Shown: positions 25,536 through 35,322, counted from the first letter of the stretch. The stretch is DNA of 64,000 nucleotides from Rivularia sp. MS3 (GCA_019192545.1 JAHCMI010000045.1:1-64000), one strand, 5' to 3'. The notes: generated from the letters alone by a model not told the origin. Made by a program: numbers and translations.

Positions 25536-25890
25536 TAATATTCTCTCCTTTAATAAATAATTTCTTCTAAGTTTCTATACAATTTATGATTAGATTATGA
25601 TTAGATTTTCTACTAGTTTATGCCTTGATATTTACTTAATTCTTCTTTCAAAAGGTAGATAGTATTCTCAACCTTACGTTATATCACCCTAGTACTCCAC
25701 CATATTGATTATGAGAAGCTATAAATTCTTTTAAAAAACCTTCTATGTGTAGATGGCGCGGAGGAAAAGAAACACAGAGAAAATTCTAAATAATTCCGAT
25801 ATAAACGGGAAAGATATTATATCAGCTTTGTTTAGCACCAATTACCAATTACTCATTACCAACCCTGACAGAAATGATAACTGTGTAACT

Positions 25891-25927
25891 AAAAAAAAAA
25901 GAGTTTCCATCTCTCACGGAAACCCCT
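25891..25927 (-). terminator. Rho-independent terminator of the lipoprotein gene
   Basis: Read on the minus strand, GGGTTTCC / GGAAACTC forms a stem around a nine-base loop and is followed by ten Ts. It lies about 45 bp beyond the stop codon of the lipoprotein gene at 25974-26801. Confidence 0.85.
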
Positions 25928-25973
25928 ATTTCTATCAAAACTTTTTACCCTGCTAGAAATCCAACTAAAAAAC

Positions 25974-26801
25974 TTATTTCTCCAAAGAACTAGGTAAAGC
26001 TGAAGGATATATAGTGTTAACTACTAATACAGGCTTTTCTTTGTATTCTGCTTCTAACTTAGTCTTTACACCATCATCCCAAGCGAATCCATATTCTTTT
26101 TCTAAATCTGCCACTACAAATTTTTCTAATGTACCTGTAGCTACAACAGTTTCGCCTTTTTTGACATTCTTTTTGTATGGAACCACATCTTTATTATCTG
26201 GTACCAAAACTAATAAATCCTCAGCACCAATTAACCTTTCCTCATCAAGAGTAAATACATCGTCACCCGTGACATTTTCAATTTCACCGGGTACTGCGAT
26301 TACTTTATTGTAATACTCGTCAGGATTGGTTGTAACTTGACCGGGCTTTGGTGCTAATGCAATTGACTGAGCTACAATCGCTGGCTTACCCTCAAACTTC
26401 TCATAATCTTTGGAGTTAAGCTTCAACTTGTACTCATTGTTGAAATCAGCGCTAGCAAATTTCTTAACTTCACCGGTAATTTGCAATTCTGTACCTTCAG
26501 GAAGCTCTTGAGCTTCTCCCGATGCATTCACAATTAAGATGGTATCTCCACCAAAAAAGTCATCATCGGTAACAGCAAATGTGCTAGGACTAATTTTGTT
26601 GATAGCGTTACTTCTAATTGTTACGCTCTTACCAATTAACTTACTGGTTTTATCAGCAACTTCCTCGGCTGTTACGTTTTCTGCTTCCTGCTGGGTGGTT
26701 TCTCCTGGTGCGCTCGCTTCTGGCTTATTCTCAGCACAAGCAGGAAGAATTAAAGCACTTATAGCTAAGGCTAAAGCTTTTGAACGAAATCCGTATGCCA
26801 T
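25974..26801 (-). CDS. Lipoprotein with two OB-fold-like repeats, unknown
   Basis: This 275-residue protein has a lipoprotein signal (ALILPAC, Cys22). After an acidic linker (23-48) there are two similar modules. The first starts at GKSVTIRSNAIN and ends at ITGEVKKF; the second starts at NKVIAVPGEIEN and ends at VATGTLEKF. Both share the order: strand, 'V.D' stretch, acidic loop, LIV/LVP, then a G-x-hydrophobic-x-K-F close. This resembles periplasmic OB-fold proteins. The function is unknown. The start is supported by GGAGTG upstream, and a clear terminator follows. Confidence 0.72.
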   Translation of the reverse strand: MAYGFRSKALALAISALILPACAENKPEASAPGETTQQEAENVTAEEVADKTSKLIGKSVTIRSNAINKISPSTFAVTDDDFFGGDTILIVNASGEAQELPEGTELQITGEVKKFASADFNNEYKLKLNSKDYEKFEGKPAIVAQSIALAPKPGQVTTNPDEYYNKVIAVPGEIENVTGDDVFTLDEERLIGAEDLLVLVPDNKDVVPYKKNVKKGETVVATGTLEKFVVADLEKEYGFAWDDGVKTKLEAEYKEKPVLVVNTIYPSALPSSLEK

Positions 26802-27269
26802 GAAAAATCACTCCGTAATTTGATATGTATGTAATAATTGCAGTTAGCAATATTGCTAAAACGCATTGTCTGAAATGTTAATTCGTTCGGATTATTTTAA
26901 GTTTTTCCTATCCTCCTCACACTGCTTATCTTCAGCTATATTGACGAATGGCAGCTATATATAAATTGTTTTTTTATATTAGATAGGCGATATTTCAAAA
27001 CATTTCAGACATTTAACTCTGTTAAGAATAAAACATTAAAACTCAATTGACTTCTACCTTAAGAAAGAGGCAAAAACTTTAAAAGAAATAAATATTTGAA
27101 AAATAAGTTAATTTTTGATTTTTAAATCTTGTAAATATTCGGAAAGTCATGCTTTAGTAAACTTTAATATTTGGTTAAATAAGTAAATATTATTTGTGCA
27201 TAATTGTCAATCACTTAAAGACATATTTAAAAATATATCTTTAGATAGGTTATAAAAAACATATATCTA
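26802..27269. other. Intergenic region with spaced inverted repeat
   Basis: This 468-bp AT-rich region lies upstream of the lipoprotein gene and downstream of the histidine kinase gene. A perfect 12-bp inverted repeat, GTCTGAAATGTT (26868-26879) and AACATTTCAGAC (26999-27010), may be an operator pair or a repeat relic. Nothing else was recognised. Confidence 0.5.
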
Positions 27270-30200
27270 CTATTTAAAATCTTTAACTTTTGCTAAAGCA
27301 TTTAATAACTCGCTTGCACTAAAAGGCTTAGGCAGAAAAGCTTGAAAAATAATGCTGTTGGCTTCTGCTAAAGTTTCGTTGGAAAGTAATCCGCTCATTG
27401 CAATAATTTTAACTTGGGGATTAATTTGCTGTAACGTGCGGATGGCTGTTTCGCCGTCCATTAAAGGCATCATTATATCTATTAAAACGATATTAATTTC
27501 TTTTTTTCGCTGTACGTAAGTTGCAAGGGCTTCAATACCATCTTTAGCTGTAATTACGCGGAAATTATAGGTTTCAAGGGTGGTTTTGATAATTTCACAA
27601 ATTCCTGCTTCATCGTCTACGACTAAAATTAATTCATTATTTCCTGCGGGAAACTGTTTATCTTCCGATATTGCTGAAGCCTTACCTTCTATACTTGGTA
27701 AATAAACTTTGAACTGAGTGTAAGAGTCTATTTTACTCGATACTTCAATAAAACCACCGTGATTTTTGATAATACCTAAAACCGTTGATAAACCTAATCC
27801 CGTACCTTCTCCTAGGTTTTTGGTGGTAAAAAATGGGTCAAAAATTCTATCTATGATTTGTGGAGAAATACCAATTCCAGTGTCAGTAATAGTAACTACG
27901 ACATAGAAGCCTACTTGAGCCTCAATATTCATTTTGGCGTAACTTTCGTCGATAAATTTATTTTCTGCTTCAATAGTTAAAATTCCTCCGTCGGGCATGG
28001 CATCGCGGGCATTTACGACTAAATTCATAAATACCTGATGCAGTTGGGTTGCATCTGCTGAAACTGTCCATAAATCTCGCGGTAAATTCCTTTCGATAGT
28101 AATGCTTTTAGGAAATGTACCCTTAGCAAACTGCTCGATATCTCTTAGTAAATGCTTAACCTGCAATACCGTGCGCTTACCTTCGTTACCGCGAGCAAAA
28201 GACAAAACCTGTTTGACTAAATTAGCCCCTCGTTTGGTATTTGCTTCTAACATTTGCAGCATTTCCTTTGAAGTATCGTCAACATGCTCGAGTTTTAGCG
28301 GTAATAATTGAGCGATCGCTAAAATTGGTGTGAGCATGTTATTCAAATCGTGAGCGATGCCGCTTGCTAAGGTACCGAGGCTTTCTAAACGTTGAGCGCG
28401 AAGAAACTGACTTTCAAGTTGTTTTTTCTCGGTGATATCGGTGTCTACAGTTAAAATTGATTTCGGGTTTCCGGCTTCGTCTTTTACTAAAGTCCAGCGA
28501 CTGGCAACCGTAATTTCTCTACCGTGCTTGGTTATTTTATTTAATTCACCTTGCCAGGAGCCACTGCGTCCAACTTCCTGCAAAGCTTCGGTTAATTCCT
28601 GGGTGATTTCCTTGTACAAAAGCTGATTGGCTTTTTTACCTAAAGCTTCATCTGCCGTCCAACCGTACATTCGTTCCGCACTTTGGTTGCAGTATAAAAT
28701 ATTTCCTTCTAAACTTCTTAATAAAATTGCGTCAGTCGCAACATCAAGCAATACTGCCTGCTGAGCAATTTTCTCTTCTGCCCGTTTGCGCTCGGTGATA
28801 TCTATGCAAGAACCGATATAGCCAATAAAATTTTCATCTGCATCAAATCTAGGAGTACCTTTATCCAAAACCCAGTGATATTCCCCATCCTTATTTAGCA
28901 GGCGATACTCCAGCGAAAATATTTGACGAGCATCAAAAGCATTAAAATAAGTTTCTACGCAGCGCTGTCTATCATCTGGATGAACTCCTTGTGTCCATCC
29001 ATTACCGATTTCCTGTTCTAAAGTTTTTCCAGTAAATTCTAACCACTTAGCATTGAAATAGTAGCAAAGTTTGTCGCAGCCAGACATCCAAATCATTACA
29101 GGGGCTGTATCTGCCATTGTACGGAATCTTTCTTCGCTTTCTCTTAAAGCCGCTTCTGCTTGTTTATATTCAGTCACATCTTTAGAAATGCCGTAAAAAC
29201 GGACAATATTACCTTTGGCATCTTTTTCTACTTTTCCGCAAGAAAATGCATAACCGATAGAGCCATCCGAACATATAAATCGGAATTCGGTTTCATAAGA
29301 AATACCTTTTTCAATCGCATTTAAAGTTAACTTATTTACTCTTTCTCTATCCCCAGGATGAATAAATTGACTGATAGTTGCGACGTTTGGTTTAGAATTA
29401 CCTTTGTTGCGATTGGTAAATCTATATAGTTCTCTAGACCACCATGCTTCATCTTTCGCCAAATCCCAAGACCAACTGCCGATTTTAGCAATTCTTTCGG
29501 CTTCTTGCAGCAAATCCTCGGTTTGACGCAATTTTTCTTCAGCTTGTTTGCGTTGAGTAACATCTCTAATTACAGCCAACAAACCAATTTGTTCGCCGCG
29601 ATAATTTTTTAAAAGACTAACCGATAATTCAACGTAAATTTCTTCCCCATTTTTCTTAATGTGAACATTTTCTCCCTGCCACCAACCATTTCTAGATAAA
29701 CTGACTTTCGCAAATTGCCGATCGTCTTCCTTCAGCCAGCGATATTTATACACATCTTTTAAACTACGCCCGACAAAATCCGCAGCATTGATATTATATT
29801 GCTGCTCGGCTCTGTGATTTAGATAGATTATTTTATGCTCCTTATCAATAGCAATCACCGCATCGCTGACGTGAGCTAATATATTTGCATCGAATTTAAT
29901 TTGGGCTTCTGCAACCCGCATATGATTAATGCCTTGCTTGCTATTAACGTTTGCGTATTTTAGCCCGTGAATAATTCGCTCGCGTTCATCTACAAAGAAT
30001 TGTAATAAGTTTTTCTCTTCAATAATTCCGAGCAAGTTATCTTCTTCATCTACAACTGGTAAATGAGAAATTTTATGCTGGCGGATTATTTTTAATGCCG
30101 CAAATATATCTATATCGTCAGTTTTTTTTAAGCTGATGACTTGCCGTATCATTACCTGAGATACAGGTATCTCCGATAATTTTTTTCCAGAAACAGCAAT

Positions 30201-30419
30201 ACCCAGAGCCAATTCTTGAGTGAATATTCCTACCAAGCGACATTCATCAACAACTAATATACAGCTAGGCTTTTCTTCATCTCCATAGCTTATATTTAGC
30301 ATTAAAGTGATTGCATCGTTTACCAAAGTATCGGGTGCAACCTTTAAAGAATAAGTCTTAATAACCCGATCTATCGACAGGAAATCATTTAAGTTGGTAA
30401 TAGATGACATAATTATCAT
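27270..30419 (-). CDS. CBS-PAS hybrid sensor histidine kinase with receiver domain
   Basis: This is a 1049-residue soluble kinase. In order it has two CBS domains (about 10-150), four PAS/PAC units (about 175-295, 300-425, 430-550 and 555-670), HisKA with His about 690 (GIAHDLNNML), HATPase_c (about 785-905; VVNARDAMPDGG and GTGLGLSTV) and a receiver domain (about 926-1045) with phospho-Asp about 978 (VLIDIMMP). No membrane helix is present, so the sensing is cytoplasmic, probably of nucleotides (CBS) and redox or small ligands (PAS). The output partner is unknown. A second in-frame ATG at codon 4 (MSSITN) is equally likely as the start. Confidence 0.92.
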   Translation of the reverse strand: MIIMSSITNLNDFLSIDRVIKTYSLKVAPDTLVNDAITLMLNISYGDEEKPSCILVVDECRLVGIFTQELALGIAVSGKKLSEIPVSQVMIRQVISLKKTDDIDIFAALKIIRQHKISHLPVVDEEDNLLGIIEEKNLLQFFVDERERIIHGLKYANVNSKQGINHMRVAEAQIKFDANILAHVSDAVIAIDKEHKIIYLNHRAEQQYNINAADFVGRSLKDVYKYRWLKEDDRQFAKVSLSRNGWWQGENVHIKKNGEEIYVELSVSLLKNYRGEQIGLLAVIRDVTQRKQAEEKLRQTEDLLQEAERIAKIGSWSWDLAKDEAWWSRELYRFTNRNKGNSKPNVATISQFIHPGDRERVNKLTLNAIEKGISYETEFRFICSDGSIGYAFSCGKVEKDAKGNIVRFYGISKDVTEYKQAEAALRESEERFRTMADTAPVMIWMSGCDKLCYYFNAKWLEFTGKTLEQEIGNGWTQGVHPDDRQRCVETYFNAFDARQIFSLEYRLLNKDGEYHWVLDKGTPRFDADENFIGYIGSCIDITERKRAEEKIAQQAVLLDVATDAILLRSLEGNILYCNQSAERMYGWTADEALGKKANQLLYKEITQELTEALQEVGRSGSWQGELNKITKHGREITVASRWTLVKDEAGNPKSILTVDTDITEKKQLESQFLRAQRLESLGTLASGIAHDLNNMLTPILAIAQLLPLKLEHVDDTSKEMLQMLEANTKRGANLVKQVLSFARGNEGKRTVLQVKHLLRDIEQFAKGTFPKSITIERNLPRDLWTVSADATQLHQVFMNLVVNARDAMPDGGILTIEAENKFIDESYAKMNIEAQVGFYVVVTITDTGIGISPQIIDRIFDPFFTTKNLGEGTGLGLSTVLGIIKNHGGFIEVSSKIDSYTQFKVYLPSIEGKASAISEDKQFPAGNNELILVVDDEAGICEIIKTTLETYNFRVITAKDGIEALATYVQRKKEINIVLIDIMMPLMDGETAIRTLQQINPQVKIIAMSGLLSNETLAEANSIIFQAFLPKPFSASELLNALAKVKDFK

Positions 30420-30599
30420 GCCTTTTAAAAGACATAAGCCGTTTAGACTGCATATATTGCGTTTTTTAAGTAATAAATGGGGAAAATAAACTGTTTTACT
30501 AATTTACTTTAAATAACAAATGATTTATTTTTTTATTTTTATAGTTAATAATATCTATATGATAACGATTTTATAATTACTTTGTACCGAAGAATTAAT

Positions 30600-30632
30600 T
30601 GTAGAGACATTAAATTTAAAATGCCTCTACAC
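30600..30632. terminator. Possible hairpin between uspA-like and kinase genes
   Basis: TGTAGAGaCATT pairs with AATGcCTCTACA around an AT-rich loop. It lies just downstream of the UspA-like gene on the minus strand. It has no strong T run, so it may be a repeat rather than a terminator. Confidence 0.4.
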
Positions 30633-30659
30633 TAACTAACTTCAAGATACTTAAACTCA

Positions 30660-31193
30660 TCAGCGCAAAATTTCTGTTTTTTCTGCTTTTTCTTGATGTA
30701 TTTCTTGAGAATGAGCGATATTTCCTTGTACTATAAATACCGAACAATGAGCGTGATGAAGTACGTAATTGCTAACACTACCCATTAATAATTCGCTGAT
30801 TCCCCGACGGCCCCGGCGACCAATTACAATTAGATCGGCCTCCCAATTTCGAGCAATATCGCAAATCATTCGGGATGGTTCGCCAATATTCTGAGAAAAT
30901 TCTGCTTTTACTCCTAATTGAGTTGCTTCCTCGCACATAGAATACAGCCAATTCAATCTACTTTTTTTGAGATTATCCCAATCATTTGCATATTTACTAT
31001 TATTTATTTGTAATTCTGGATAAAGAATAGTTGGTTGTAGAAACAAAGGGTCAAAATATTGCTCGTCGAGGGGTGATAAAACGTGCAAAATCATTAATTT
31101 AGCATTTATTGCTTGTGCTAAATATAAAGCTTCATCCAACACATGCTGGCTCATAGATAAATTATCAATGGCTACAAGAATTTTTTTCAGCAT
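30660..31193 (-). CDS. Universal stress protein (UspA family)
   Basis: This single Usp domain has 177 residues from the chosen ATG (MLKKILVAID). The ATP-binding signature G-x2-G-x9-G-S is present (GRRGRRGISELLMGSVS). An in-frame start at 31220 would add nine residues that the family does not need. The C-terminus is a charged tail (HQEKAEKTEILR). It precedes the hybrid kinase gene on the same strand with a 240-bp gap, so a shared stress role is possible but not shown. Confidence 0.88.
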   Translation of the reverse strand: MLKKILVAIDNLSMSQHVLDEALYLAQAINAKLMILHVLSPLDEQYFDPLFLQPTILYPELQINNSKYANDWDNLKKSRLNWLYSMCEEATQLGVKAEFSQNIGEPSRMICDIARNWEADLIVIGRRGRRGISELLMGSVSNYVLHHAHCSVFIVQGNIAHSQEIHQEKAEKTEILR

Positions 31194-31450
31194 ATGGATT
31201 AATCCCCAATAAAGTCCCACCTGATTCCTTTATAAACTAACAATATGAGGATTTTGTGAGGATTTTGTGAGTATTAAGTTTGAACCGATTCTACTCAGCA
31301 CAGATAAACTCTCGATTGCATAATGCTCACAAGTTCCTCAAACTTGTTTCATATACTGATAGCATCAATGTTTCACAAAGTCCCATAGCAAACCATTGTT
31401 CGTATTTTCGAGATAATTGCAAATAATTAATAGAGGTTTAAAAAGCAATC

Positions 31451-31690
31451 ATGAATTACTGTCCTTGCTGTAAAGATACGCTTTTATCTCACATTAGCCA
31501 TAATCATGTTTACTGGTTTTGTCCGAGTTGCTGGCAAGAAATGCCTGTACGGGCTTCGTCTAATTCTGATAGTCTAACAGCAGCAATCTCAAAAAAACTA
31601 TCCAGAAATTTTCAACAAAGAGAAAATTCGCTTTCAAGGCAAAGTCAATCTTTTAACAGTGATTCCGAACTTGCTGTTTCATCAGTTTAA
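31451..31690 (+). CDS. Small zinc-ribbon protein, unknown
   Basis: This 79-residue protein has two zinc-binding knuckles, CPCC at the N-terminus and CPSC about 20 residues later (YWFCPSCWQEMP), followed by a Ser/Gln-rich tail predicted to be disordered. I know similar short zinc-ribbon proteins from cyanobacteria but not a function. A convincing terminator follows, and the gene is divergent from the uspA-like gene. Confidence 0.7.
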   Translation: MNYCPCCKDTLLSHISHNHVYWFCPSCWQEMPVRASSNSDSLTAAISKKLSRNFQQRENSLSRQSQSFNSDSELAVSSV

Positions 31691-31811
31691 TCGTTTAATG
31701 GCGGCAGGTAGCACTACTAAATATTTTTTTGATTTCTTTTTCATCAACCATTCTCTTCAACTACAAGCTACCTCGTACAAGTATCTAACGAAGTTTTATA
31801 TTTCCCCTTTT

Positions 31812-31845
31812 TAAGGAGGACTTTGACTTAAGTCCCCTTTTTTTT
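31812..31845 (+). terminator. Rho-independent terminator
   Basis: AAGGAGGACTT pairs with AAGTCCCCTT around a short loop and is followed by eight Ts. It lies about 120 bp after the zinc-ribbon gene. Confidence 0.82.
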
Positions 31846-31888
31846 AAGTTATTACTACTGACATCTTGTACTATTGCCAATTAGCCTC

Positions 31889-31925
31889 AAGAAACCCGGT
31901 TTTTCCAAAAAACTGGGTTTCTCAA
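31889..31925. repeat. Hairpin repeat (GAAACCCGG type)
   Basis: GAAACCCGGTTTTTCC folds back on AAACTGGGTTTCT. A near-identical unit lies at 45762-45793. This is a dispersed palindrome with a strong stem on either strand. Confidence 0.75.
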
Positions 31926-32074
31926 ATCTCACAAATGATTTGAACTTTAAAAAAAATAAAGAATAATTGAGAAGCATTAAGTAAGGTAAAGTGCTATCAA
32001 CTAAATATTTTAATATTAAAATTAATGAAATGTGATTATCTTAATCCTTTTCCGCTTTGATAAAAGCTATAGGG

Positions 32075-32764
32075 ATGAAAATATTAGTAGTAGAAGATGA
32101 CAAATATGTTGCAAAAGTAGTGAGCCTAATTTTGGCTCATCAGAATTATGTGCCTGAAATTGCCTACGATGGAGAAGAAGCTTGGGAATTTATTAAAATT
32201 TTTGATTACGATTTAATTCTTTTAGATATTACCTTACCTAAACTAGATGGGATTAGTCTTTGCAGACAGATACGCTCCAATAATTTGCAAATACCAATTA
32301 TGCTGTTAACAGCCCGTAATTGCCCTCATGAGAAGGCTGTAGCTTTGGATGCTGGGGCAGATGACTATATGGTAAAACCTTTTGATGAAGAAGAGTTAAC
32401 TGCCCGTATCCGCGCTCTTTTACGCAGGGGTAAAATAAAATCTTTACCCATTTTAGAATACGGTTATTTACAGCTTGACCCTAGACGCTATGAAGTAACT
32501 TATAAAAAACAACTAATTTCTTTAACTCCTAAAGAATACGCCTTATTAGAATTGTTTTTAAGAAATACTCATCGCATATTCAGTTGCACGATGATTTTAG
32601 AGCATCTTTGGTCTTACGAAGACGCTCCTACCGAAGAAGCCGTTAGAACTCATATCAAGGGATTGCGAATGAAGTTGAGAAAGGCGGGTGCCCCTAGCAA
32701 AACAATTGAAACAGTTTACGGTATTGGCTATCGTTTAAATCCAATTTTTAAATCTACTGGTTGA
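32075..32764 (+). CDS. OmpR/PhoB-type response regulator
   Basis: The protein has 229 residues from MKILVVEDD. The receiver domain (1-118) has acidic residues EDD near the start, phospho-Asp51 (LILLDITLP), a Thr in LLTARN and Lys in MVKPFDEEEL. The C-terminal winged helix (about 130-225) has SLTPKEYALLELFL and the usual YGIGYRL end. A TTG start at 32057 would add six residues and is less likely. No partner kinase is adjacent; the hybrid kinase at 27-30 kb is the nearest candidate, on the other strand. Confidence 0.92.
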   Translation: MKILVVEDDKYVAKVVSLILAHQNYVPEIAYDGEEAWEFIKIFDYDLILLDITLPKLDGISLCRQIRSNNLQIPIMLLTARNCPHEKAVALDAGADDYMVKPFDEEELTARIRALLRRGKIKSLPILEYGYLQLDPRRYEVTYKKQLISLTPKEYALLELFLRNTHRIFSCTMILEHLWSYEDAPTEEAVRTHIKGLRMKLRKAGAPSKTIETVYGIGYRLNPIFKSTG

Positions 32765-32787
32765 AATATTTTTACGTACATTTTTAC

Positions 32788-32836
32788 CTCACCCCGCCCA
32801 TTACGGGCACCCCTCTCCTTATAAAGGAGAGGGAAA
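32788..32836. repeat. Palindromic CTCACCCCGCCC repeat
   Basis: CCCCTCTCCTTATAAAGGAGAGGG forms a stem, preceded by CCTCACCCCGCCCATTACGGG. The same family appears at 38162-38215, 38247-38300 and (degenerate) 12232-12295. Confidence 0.7.
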
Positions 32837-32855
32837 AAAGGTTTGTTAATTAAAC

Positions 32856-33380
32856 CTATCTTCCTAGATAACGACTAGCCATTCCCATAGCGTCGGAAAT
32901 ATCCACATCACCATCACCGTCAGCATCAAGGAAACTGCTAAGAACCGAATTTCTACTACTTTGAGGATTTTGGGCATTAGTACCCGACTGTAAAAATTTT
33001 AATACTAAAGGAACCAGCATTGGCAACATTTGCATAGCCATATTTGCATCCAATCCCGTGCGTTGAGCAATAGCTTGGGCTACCTGCTGCTGCATAGCTC
33101 CAGAGAAAAGAGAATTAACCGCTTGAGAATTCGGGGAAGTACCGCTAAATTGGTCTACTATAGATTCAGCCTGCTGCTCGCCTTCTGTAACTCGCTTTTG
33201 CTGTAAAGAAGAACGAACAAAATTACCCACGACACCCATAGCAGATTGCATTGTGGAAGAATTCGTACCCGCATTACCACTCAACTGCTGTACGGTATTA
33301 AGGATACCGCCAATATCGTCCATACTGCCTAATGTCTCGGGATTGTTAACTGCATTCAAAACTTGATCGAATAATCCCAT
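32856..33380 (-). CDS. DUF937 protein with C-terminal EF-hand-like loop
   Basis: This 174-residue protein is Gln/Ala/Met-rich and helical over residues 1-140, as in DUF937/YidB-like proteins (GLFDQVLNAVNNPE at the N-terminus, FSGAMQQQVAQAIAQRTG in the middle). Residues about 150-170 contain a calcium-binding-type loop, DADGDGDVDISDAM, similar to an EF-hand or dockerin motif. No signal peptide is present. The start is supported by AAGGAGATAT upstream. The function is unknown; calcium binding is inference. Confidence 0.78.
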   Translation of the reverse strand: MGLFDQVLNAVNNPETLGSMDDIGGILNTVQQLSGNAGTNSSTMQSAMGVVGNFVRSSLQQKRVTEGEQQAESIVDQFSGTSPNSQAVNSLFSGAMQQQVAQAIAQRTGLDANMAMQMLPMLVPLVLKFLQSGTNAQNPQSSRNSVLSSFLDADGDGDVDISDAMGMASRYLGR

Positions 33381-33768
33381 AACCTGATATCTCCTTATTT
33401 ATATTTCCTGTTGAAAGATTGTGACACGTTCAACAAGTGCCTTCACATTTATATTAGAAAAAATAATGCTTTTAGGGCATGGGGCATTGGGCATAGGGGA
33501 TTGGGCACAGAGAATAGTTAAAATCTAGAAATGAGTAGCAAGTAACGAGTAGTGAGTAGCGAGTAAATTCCCAATTCCCAATCACCAGGTAAATTATTAA
33601 GGTCAGAAGCCCCTGGATTTATCCGTGGACAACAATTCCGATTCTTTGTTGAAGCCCCTAAATTCTATTTATGGGGGATTAATTACGTAGCTTGCGTGGC
33701 GCGAATGCGCCATATTACGAATTACGAATTACGAATTATACTCACCTATTACCTATTACCAATCCCCT
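33381..33768. other. Intergenic region
   Basis: This 388-bp spacer between divergent genes consists largely of GGGCATTGGGCAT heptamers, GAGTAGTGAGTAGCGAG repeats and AGCCCCT...TTTATGG fragments similar to those at 63410-63530. There is no gene. Confidence 0.55.
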
Positions 33769-35322
33769 ATGCCCAAATTACCTGTATCCCGCTTAGTTAC
33801 GTTAATTATCGGTTTAATTGTCATCCTCGGGGTTGGTTTGTGGTTTCTAGATTCTCTAAACCGACTTTCTTGGACATTGTCCTATTATTCTCCGATTTTA
33901 GTTAATTTGCTGCTGTTTTTGCTGGTTATTTTAATTGCAGCGCTGATTGCAGCTTTTGTTTATTATGTTTTAAAAATTCAATCTGGCGAGCAGCGCAGCC
34001 GCAGCCGCAAACCTCCTAATATTAAACTTCCAGAAAAGAAAACCGAAACTGCTTCTACAACTTTGGAAGCTGTACGCAAACAGGTTTCGCAAATTCAAGA
34101 TGAAGTTACCCGTCAAGCTTTGCTGAGTAAATCCCGTGAAATCGAGGCTAATTTATCGCGGGGTGAAATTCAAGTGGTGGTGTTTGGTACCGGAAGTGCT
34201 GGTAAAACTTCTTTGGTAAATGCGGTGATGGGAAGAATGGTAGGTAAGGTAAATGCTCCGATGGGAACTACTACTGTAGGAGAAACTTATTGTTTGCGTC
34301 TCAAGGGGATGGAGCGCAAAATTTTAATTACCGATACACCAGGAATTTTGGAAGCGGGGGTTGCCGGTACGGAAAGGGAACAGTTAGCAAGGGAATTAGC
34401 TACATCTGCCGATTTATTATTATTTGTTGTTGATAACGATTTACGACGCTCCGAATACGAACCTTTAAAAGCATTAGCGGAAATTGGTAAACGTTCTTTG
34501 CTAGTTTTAAATAAAACCGATTTGTATGCAGAAGAAGACACTCAAGTAATTTTAGCTAAACTGCGCGAGCGAGTGCGGGGCTTTATTCCTACAAGCGATG
34601 TGGTTGCGATCGCGGCTAATCCCCAGGAGGTAGAGTTAGAAAATGGTGATGTATTTCGTTCGGAGCCAGAAATTGTACCGTTGTTACGCAGGATGGCAGC
34701 AATTTTACGGGCAGAAGGAGAAGATTTAGTCGCTGACAATATTTTGCTGCAATCGATAAGATTGGGTGAAGAAGCCAGAAAACTGATTGATACTCAACGC
34801 CGTCGGCAAGCAAACAAAATTGTAGATAGATTTCAGTGGATTGGTGCGGGAGTAGTTTCGGTAACACCTTTGCCAGTAGTAGATTTACTCGCAACTGCTG
34901 CGGTAAACGCGCAAATGGTAGTAGAAATTGGCAAAGTTTACGGTTGCGAATTAAATATGGAAAGGGGAAGGGAATTAGCGCTTTCTCTGGCGAAAACTTT
35001 AGCTAGTTTGGGCATAGTTAAAGGTGCTTTGCAGTTAGTTACTACAGCACTACAGTTAAATATTGCAACTCTAGTGCTAGGGAAAGCCATTCAAGGAGTC
35101 ACCGCAGCTTATTTAACCAGAATTGCCGGTAAAAGCTTTATCGAATATTTCCGTCACGATCAAGATTGGGGTGATGGAGGAATGACGGAAGTTGTACAAA
35201 GGCAGTTTCAATTAAATAAAAGGGATGAATTTGTGAAAGCTTTTATTTCCGAAGCTATTGCGAAAGTTGTGAAGCCGTTGACGGATAGGAAGGAAGTGGT
35301 TGAGGAAGAAGTTGGGGAATAA
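33769..35322 (+). CDS. Membrane-anchored GTPase with DUF697-like C-terminus
   Basis: Two N-terminal membrane helices (about 8-28 and 42-66) are followed by a G domain: G1 GTGSAGKTSLV, G3 DTPG and G4 NKTD, with TTT for switch I. Residues about 345-480 form a partly hydrophobic domain of the DUF697/YcjF type (WIGAGVVSVTPLPVVDLLA). Proteins of this type are Era/TrmE-related GTPases at the membrane; the role is not established. It uses an ATG preceded by intergenic repeats, with no clear ribosome-binding site. The last residues are acidic (EVVEEEVGE). Confidence 0.85.
   Translation: MPKLPVSRLVTLIIGLIVILGVGLWFLDSLNRLSWTLSYYSPILVNLLLFLLVILIAALIAAFVYYVLKIQSGEQRSRSRKPPNIKLPEKKTETASTTLEAVRKQVSQIQDEVTRQALLSKSREIEANLSRGEIQVVVFGTGSAGKTSLVNAVMGRMVGKVNAPMGTTTVGETYCLRLKGMERKILITDTPGILEAGVAGTEREQLARELATSADLLLFVVDNDLRRSEYEPLKALAEIGKRSLLVLNKTDLYAEEDTQVILAKLRERVRGFIPTSDVVAIAANPQEVELENGDVFRSEPEIVPLLRRMAAILRAEGEDLVADNILLQSIRLGEEARKLIDTQRRRQANKIVDRFQWIGAGVVSVTPLPVVDLLATAAVNAQMVVEIGKVYGCELNMERGRELALSLAKTLASLGIVKGALQLVTTALQLNIATLVLGKAIQGVTAAYLTRIAGKSFIEYFRHDQDWGDGGMTEVVQRQFQLNKRDEFVKAFISEAIAKVVKPLTDRKEVVEEEVGE

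Larger units (their letters stand above)
31691..32074. other. Intergenic region
   Basis: This 384-bp spacer contains the terminator at 31812-31845 and the hairpin repeat at 31889-31925. AT-rich sequence then leads to the response-regulator start. No gene is seen. Confidence 0.5.

Noticed and set aside
25753-25956. 67-codon plus-strand frame
   Set aside because: It spans simple repeats and the minus-strand terminator at 25891-25927, and the composition is not protein-like.
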